A program made the translations under genes and the position numbers. From assembly GCA_963665785.1 (NCBI GenBank), contig OY762456.1, positions 310,001 to 374,000 of the forward strand: a stretch of 64,000 bases of DNA, given 5' to 3'. The notes under the pieces are model-generated. The model worked only from the letters and a program-made list of their open reading frames with translations, was not told where the DNA came from and did no database searches. Shown piece after piece: positions 60,411 through 64,000 of this stretch (positions within the stretch are counted from its first letter, which is position 1; each line of letters begins with the position of its first letter). This DNA is from UBA7455 sp026713185 (GTDB lineage Bacteria > Pseudomonadota > Gammaproteobacteria > Pseudomonadales > Azotimanducaceae).

Positions 60411-62138
60411 ATGCACAGCATAGCCAGAATATGTGTGACTACAACGATTCTAGTGGGCGTACTGACTGTTAGTCACGCTTGCCCCGGTGAGTCGAAGCGT
60501 TCAACGACACCCAATATTGTGTGGATAGTCGTTGAAGATATGAGTCCTGTCATTGCTCCCTATGGTGACAGGACGATATCGACACCTGCCATCAGCAGTC
60601 TGGCGGCAGAAGGCGTGACATTTACCAATGTCTATTCAACGTCTGGCGTTTGCGCACCGAGTCGCGCAGCCCTGGCTCTAGGTATGTATCCGTCGGCAGT
60701 AGGCGCCAACCATATGCGAACAACGTCGCATACGGACGTAACTGGTCTGCCCGGGTACGAAGCGGTTCCCCCCGCAGAAGCGAAGATGCTGAGCCAATAT
60801 TTGCGGGCTCAAGGGTACTACGCGATCAACAACTTCAAGACCGACTACCAATTCACAGCCCCTAAAATCGCATGGGATGATAATGGTCCCGCCGCACACT
60901 GGCGAAATCGCCCGAAAAACAAACCATTTTTCGCTGTGTTCAATTTTACAACCAGCCACGAATCAGGGCTGTTTGAGCCTTATGGATTCCGCGAGATCGA
61001 ATCTCGGCACTACTTTTCGGATGATGCCGCTCGAATTGCAAAACTGCCGCAACATCACTCCATAAAATCAGCAGAAAGTGATACGGCTGTTCACGTACCC
61101 AAGGGGACAGAAGTCAACATTCCACCCTATCTGCCCGACACGGACATCGTCCGTCGTGACATGTGGAAGATGTACAACAATCTTGCTGAAACGGATAGGC
61201 AAATAAGCGCCGTGATACAGCAACTGAAAGATGATGGTCAGTACAACAGTTCAGTCATCTTCTTCTATTCTGATCACGGCGGCCCCTTACCTCGACAAAA
61301 ACGTTTGATTTATGACAGTGGATTGAAAGTGCCTTTGATTATTCGATTTCCTGATGCCAAGGGGGCAGGGACAGTGGATGATCAGCTCATCAGCTTTGTC
61401 GATTTCGCACCTACCACGTTGAGGCTGGCCGGCATGACCAAACCCGAGCATATGCACGGTCGGGATTTCATCCGGAATAACCATGCGAAACGCCAGTATA
61501 TTCATGCAGCAGCGGACCGATTTGATGAGTTTACAGATGCGATTCGCGCGGTCCGAGACGAACGATTCAAATACATTCGAAACTACAGGGCTGAGCAGGG
61601 GTATTACCTGCCTGTGGCGTACCGGGAGAGAATTCCAACCATGCAGGAGCTACTGCGGTTGAAAGAAGCAGGACAATTGAACGAAGTTCAAATGCAATGG
61701 TTTCGCGAAACAAAACCGATGGAAGAGTTATTCGATACCTGGAATGACCCCCATGAGTTACAAAACCTCGCATCGAGCTCTGAGTATGCGGAAATACTTG
61801 ACCGACTTAGTGCAGAAATGGACAGATGGCTGGTCGATGTTGGTGACTTACCAAACCTCCCCGAAAGGGAACTCATTCATAACTTGTGGCAGGGGAGATC
61901 CAGCCAACCACAGACAATGGCTCCCCAAGTGAGTGTTGCCGGTGGACTGGCAACGATAAGCAGTGAAACCAGCGGCGCTTCAATCGCATACAGAAACATT
62001 GGGGAGGCGAATGAAGCAACTGTCTGGCAGCCATACCATGAACCAATCGCAGTGCCCCCGGGCGCTGTTTTGGAAGCGTTAGCTCACCGCATAGGCTATA
62101 GGGAAAGCGAAATCAAGACCTATACGGCCGAGCCTTGA
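60411..62138 (+). CDS. secreted S1-family sulfatase (CAPSR site)
   Basis: 575 residues with a signal peptide (VTTTILVGVLTVSHACPG). The site for formylglycine is canonical, SGVCAPSRAALALGMYP. Metal residues are in VWIVVEDMSP and FYSDHGGPLPRQKR. A C-terminal extension of about 90 residues (from 485) contains an all-beta stretch with VAGGLATISSE. It lies 17 bases after the GH3 gene, in the same run. The two sulfatases differ in active site and length, so they probably act on different sulfate positions. Confidence 0.92.
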   Translation: MHSIARICVTTTILVGVLTVSHACPGESKRSTTPNIVWIVVEDMSPVIAPYGDRTISTPAISSLAAEGVTFTNVYSTSGVCAPSRAALALGMYPSAVGANHMRTTSHTDVTGLPGYEAVPPAEAKMLSQYLRAQGYYAINNFKTDYQFTAPKIAWDDNGPAAHWRNRPKNKPFFAVFNFTTSHESGLFEPYGFREIESRHYFSDDAARIAKLPQHHSIKSAESDTAVHVPKGTEVNIPPYLPDTDIVRRDMWKMYNNLAETDRQISAVIQQLKDDGQYNSSVIFFYSDHGGPLPRQKRLIYDSGLKVPLIIRFPDAKGAGTVDDQLISFVDFAPTTLRLAGMTKPEHMHGRDFIRNNHAKRQYIHAAADRFDEFTDAIRAVRDERFKYIRNYRAEQGYYLPVAYRERIPTMQELLRLKEAGQLNEVQMQWFRETKPMEELFDTWNDPHELQNLASSSEYAEILDRLSAEMDRWLVDVGDLPNLPERELIHNLWQGRSSQPQTMAPQVSVAGGLATISSETSGASIAYRNIGEANEATVWQPYHEPIAVPPGAVLEALAHRIGYRESEIKTYTAEP

Positions 62139-62160
62139 TTAACCAGGAGCAGGTTTTTTT

Positions 62161-64000
62161 ATGCCACATCATATGACGAGAATAGCGAGAGGAAATGTAC
62201 TCCTGCTTGCCGCTCTTTTGTTTGCTTCTTGCAGTGTACAAGCATCCAAATCGGAATTCGCGGCTGCACCGATTGATTTGCAGGTCGGAGAAGGCTTTGT
62301 CAATCCCCTGGGCTACTACGAATCGACGCCGCGACTTTCATGGAAGTTGGCGCCTTCTGCTGACTCTGATCTTCAGACGGCTTATCAGGTGCAAGTCACC
62401 TCCAGGCCGGAGGATCTCGAAACAGGCGCCAATTTGTGGGACAGCCAAAAGGTTGTCTCCGGCAGTACATCCTGGATCAGGTATCGGGGCAAAGAACTTT
62501 CATCTCGCCAACAGGCTTTTTGGCGCGTGCGAGTCTGGGATGAAAACGAACGAGCCTCAGCGTGGAGTGATATTCAGACATTTGAGTTAGGTCTCCTGGT
62601 CAACGCCGACTGGACAGGTCGTTGGATCGGGCACCCGGATACGTTATCTAACAAGCAGCCTTCCAAACAAGTGTTGGCGACGCCACAGTACTTGCGCAAG
62701 TCATTTGTGATCTCCGGCGATGTGCAACATGCAAGGTTGTACATAACGGCCAAAGGCCTGTTCAAGCCGTTCATCAATGGCGCTCCAGTAGCCCAGGATG
62801 ATGTCATGACACCCGGATGGACGCCTTACAACAAACGCATCGAGACATTGACCTATGACGTGTCCCAACAACTCAGCCCAGGTGAAAACACCATCGCCGT
62901 TAGTCTCGCGGGAGGTTGGTACTCCGGACGCGTGGGTAGTCAGATGGAGCAGGATCACAGACTGCCACCGCGATTGCTGGCTCAGCTCGAAGTGACATAT
63001 CGAAGCGGAGAAACTCAGGTTTTCGAAACAAATGAGACTTGGAAAGCAACCCTGCAGGGACCGATACGATTCGCGAGCATCTATGATGGTGAGCGATATG
63101 ATCAGGCGTATGAACTGCCCGGCTGGACAGTCGCTGGTTTTGACGATTCGGCCTGGGACCCGGCGATCGAGGAACCGCTCGATGAAAAAGTGAAACTGCG
63201 ACCGAAACGACATAGTCCGATACGCGTAGTTCAGGAAGTGCCTGCTGTCGAAGTGGTGAGCGCCAGCAATGGAGTTGCCGTTTTCGATCTCGGTCAGAAC
63301 ATGGTGGGTGTTCCACGCATCACAGTTCCGGCCGTTGCAGGTCAGGAGATTACTGTCCGATTTGCAGAGGCGCTACATAACGGGGATTTCTATACTGAAA
63401 ATTACCGCGGCGCCCATTCTACAAATTATTTCCTGCCAGTCCTGACTGGGACAATAGAGTACCAGCCTACATTTACCTATCATGGCTTCCGCTATGTTGA
63501 GATCAGCGGTTTCGACAGTTCTCAGACTCCTTCAAGAGACTGGCTGACCGCGTTAGTCCAACATTCAGATGTCGGGTTGCACGCCAGCTTCGAGAGTTCG
63601 CACGCGAAACTCAACCAGCTGTCCAGGAATATTATTTGGGGTTTGCGCAGTAACTTTTATGATATACCCCTGGATTGCCCGCAGCGGGATGAACGCCTGG
63701 GCTGGACCGGGGATGCACAGGTGTTCGCCAGCGCCTCCATGTACATGGCCGATGTTTACGGGTTCTGGTCTGCCTGGTTGCAGAGCATGCGCGAAGACCA
63801 GAATGAAGATGGTTCAATTCCGCATTACATTCCGTTTGGAGAGTGGATAAATTGGTCTTCTTCAGGTTGGGGGGATGCCGCAACAATCATACCGTGGGAA
63901 CTCTACGTACTGACCGGCGACCAAACGATTCTGGAAGACAACTATGAAATGATGATGAGTTGGCTTGGCTTTCACGAAAGCCAGAGTGAAGACCACATTT
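62161..64000 (+). CDS. secreted alpha-L-rhamnosidase, GH78 (second, cut by the window end)
   Basis: 613 codons are visible from ATG 62161 with no stop before the edge. An N-terminal signal or lipobox (LLAALLFASCS) is followed by the fibronectin-like domain (FWRVRVWDENERAS). Next come the sandwich domains (AVFDLGQNMVGVP) and the start of the catalytic barrel with PLDCPQRDERLGWTGDAQVF. That motif is closer to the GH78 consensus than in the first rhamnosidase. About a third of the protein is missing. With the other enzymes it points to a substrate rich in alpha-L-rhamnose. Confidence 0.92.
   Translation, partial: MPHHMTRIARGNVLLLAALLFASCSVQASKSEFAAAPIDLQVGEGFVNPLGYYESTPRLSWKLAPSADSDLQTAYQVQVTSRPEDLETGANLWDSQKVVSGSTSWIRYRGKELSSRQQAFWRVRVWDENERASAWSDIQTFELGLLVNADWTGRWIGHPDTLSNKQPSKQVLATPQYLRKSFVISGDVQHARLYITAKGLFKPFINGAPVAQDDVMTPGWTPYNKRIETLTYDVSQQLSPGENTIAVSLAGGWYSGRVGSQMEQDHRLPPRLLAQLEVTYRSGETQVFETNETWKATLQGPIRFASIYDGERYDQAYELPGWTVAGFDDSAWDPAIEEPLDEKVKLRPKRHSPIRVVQEVPAVEVVSASNGVAVFDLGQNMVGVPRITVPAVAGQEITVRFAEALHNGDFYTENYRGAHSTNYFLPVLTGTIEYQPTFTYHGFRYVEISGFDSSQTPSRDWLTALVQHSDVGLHASFESSHAKLNQLSRNIIWGLRSNFYDIPLDCPQRDERLGWTGDAQVFASASMYMADVYGFWSAWLQSMREDQNEDGSIPHYIPFGEWINWSSSGWGDAATIIPWELYVLTGDQTILEDNYEMMMSWLGFHESQSEDHI

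Overview
The window looks like the chromosome of a Gammaproteobacterium, probably a marine one. Three conserved gene orders support this: rsmB-fmt-def next to dprA/tsaC/aroE; polA, a small-RNA locus, engB, cytochrome c4 and dsbA; and yigB-xerC-DUF484-dapF-lysA-lptM with divergent cyaY. The marine assignment is an inference from a large locus for sulfated rhamnose polysaccharide at the right end. No rRNA, tRNA or CRISPR array was seen.

Layout. 1-16.4 kb is mostly housekeeping: tRNA/rRNA modification, translation start, DNA uptake (dprA), purine and shikimate enzymes, ergothioneine synthesis (egtB-egtD), homoserine kinase, Pol I, and a sigmaE-type promoter driving a probable ErsA/Spot 42-class sRNA between polA and engB. 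16.5-20.4 kb is a mobile region with an IS110-family transposase, a DDE (rve) transposase and several small palindromic repeats, two of them apparently inserted in frame in the DDE gene. 20.4-23.6 kb is a protease module: a lipoprotein kexin-like subtilase preceded by a separate gene that looks like its propeptide. 23.8-34.9 kb returns to core genes (IMPDH-like enzyme, cytochrome c5, comM, glnK with NtrC/sigma54 signals, thrC, the lysine/xerC operon). 35.2-40.6 kb holds a GPP34-cytochrome P450 fusion, a TPR protein and an RND/MMPL transporter, bracketed by an inverted repeat of about 57 bp. 41.7-50.3 kb encodes L-rhamnose catabolism: isomerase RhaI, an FGGY kinase, a fused aldolase/dehydrogenase, an L-lactate dehydrogenase, a DeoR regulator, and an NCS1 transporter broken by a frameshift. 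50.4-64 kb is a run of secreted enzymes (heparinase II/III-like lyase, GH105, two GH78 rhamnosidases, GH3, two sulfatases).

How it fits together. The right third reads as one programme. The lyase, sulfatases, GH105, GH78 and GH3 enzymes would break down a sulfated, uronate- and rhamnose-containing polysaccharide (ulvan or a similar algal rhamnan is the best guess). The released L-rhamnose would pass through rhamnulose, rhamnulose-1-phosphate and lactaldehyde to L-lactate and pyruvate. Direct repeats between the divergent kinase and aldolase genes are candidate operators for the DeoR protein.

The most unusual observations are: a family of about 165-bp MITE-like elements with 18-20-bp ends that supply stop codons to flanking genes; Pol I with a degenerate proofreading site; in-frame palindromic insertions in a transposase; the GPP34-P450 fusion island; and the split propeptide/subtilase pair.
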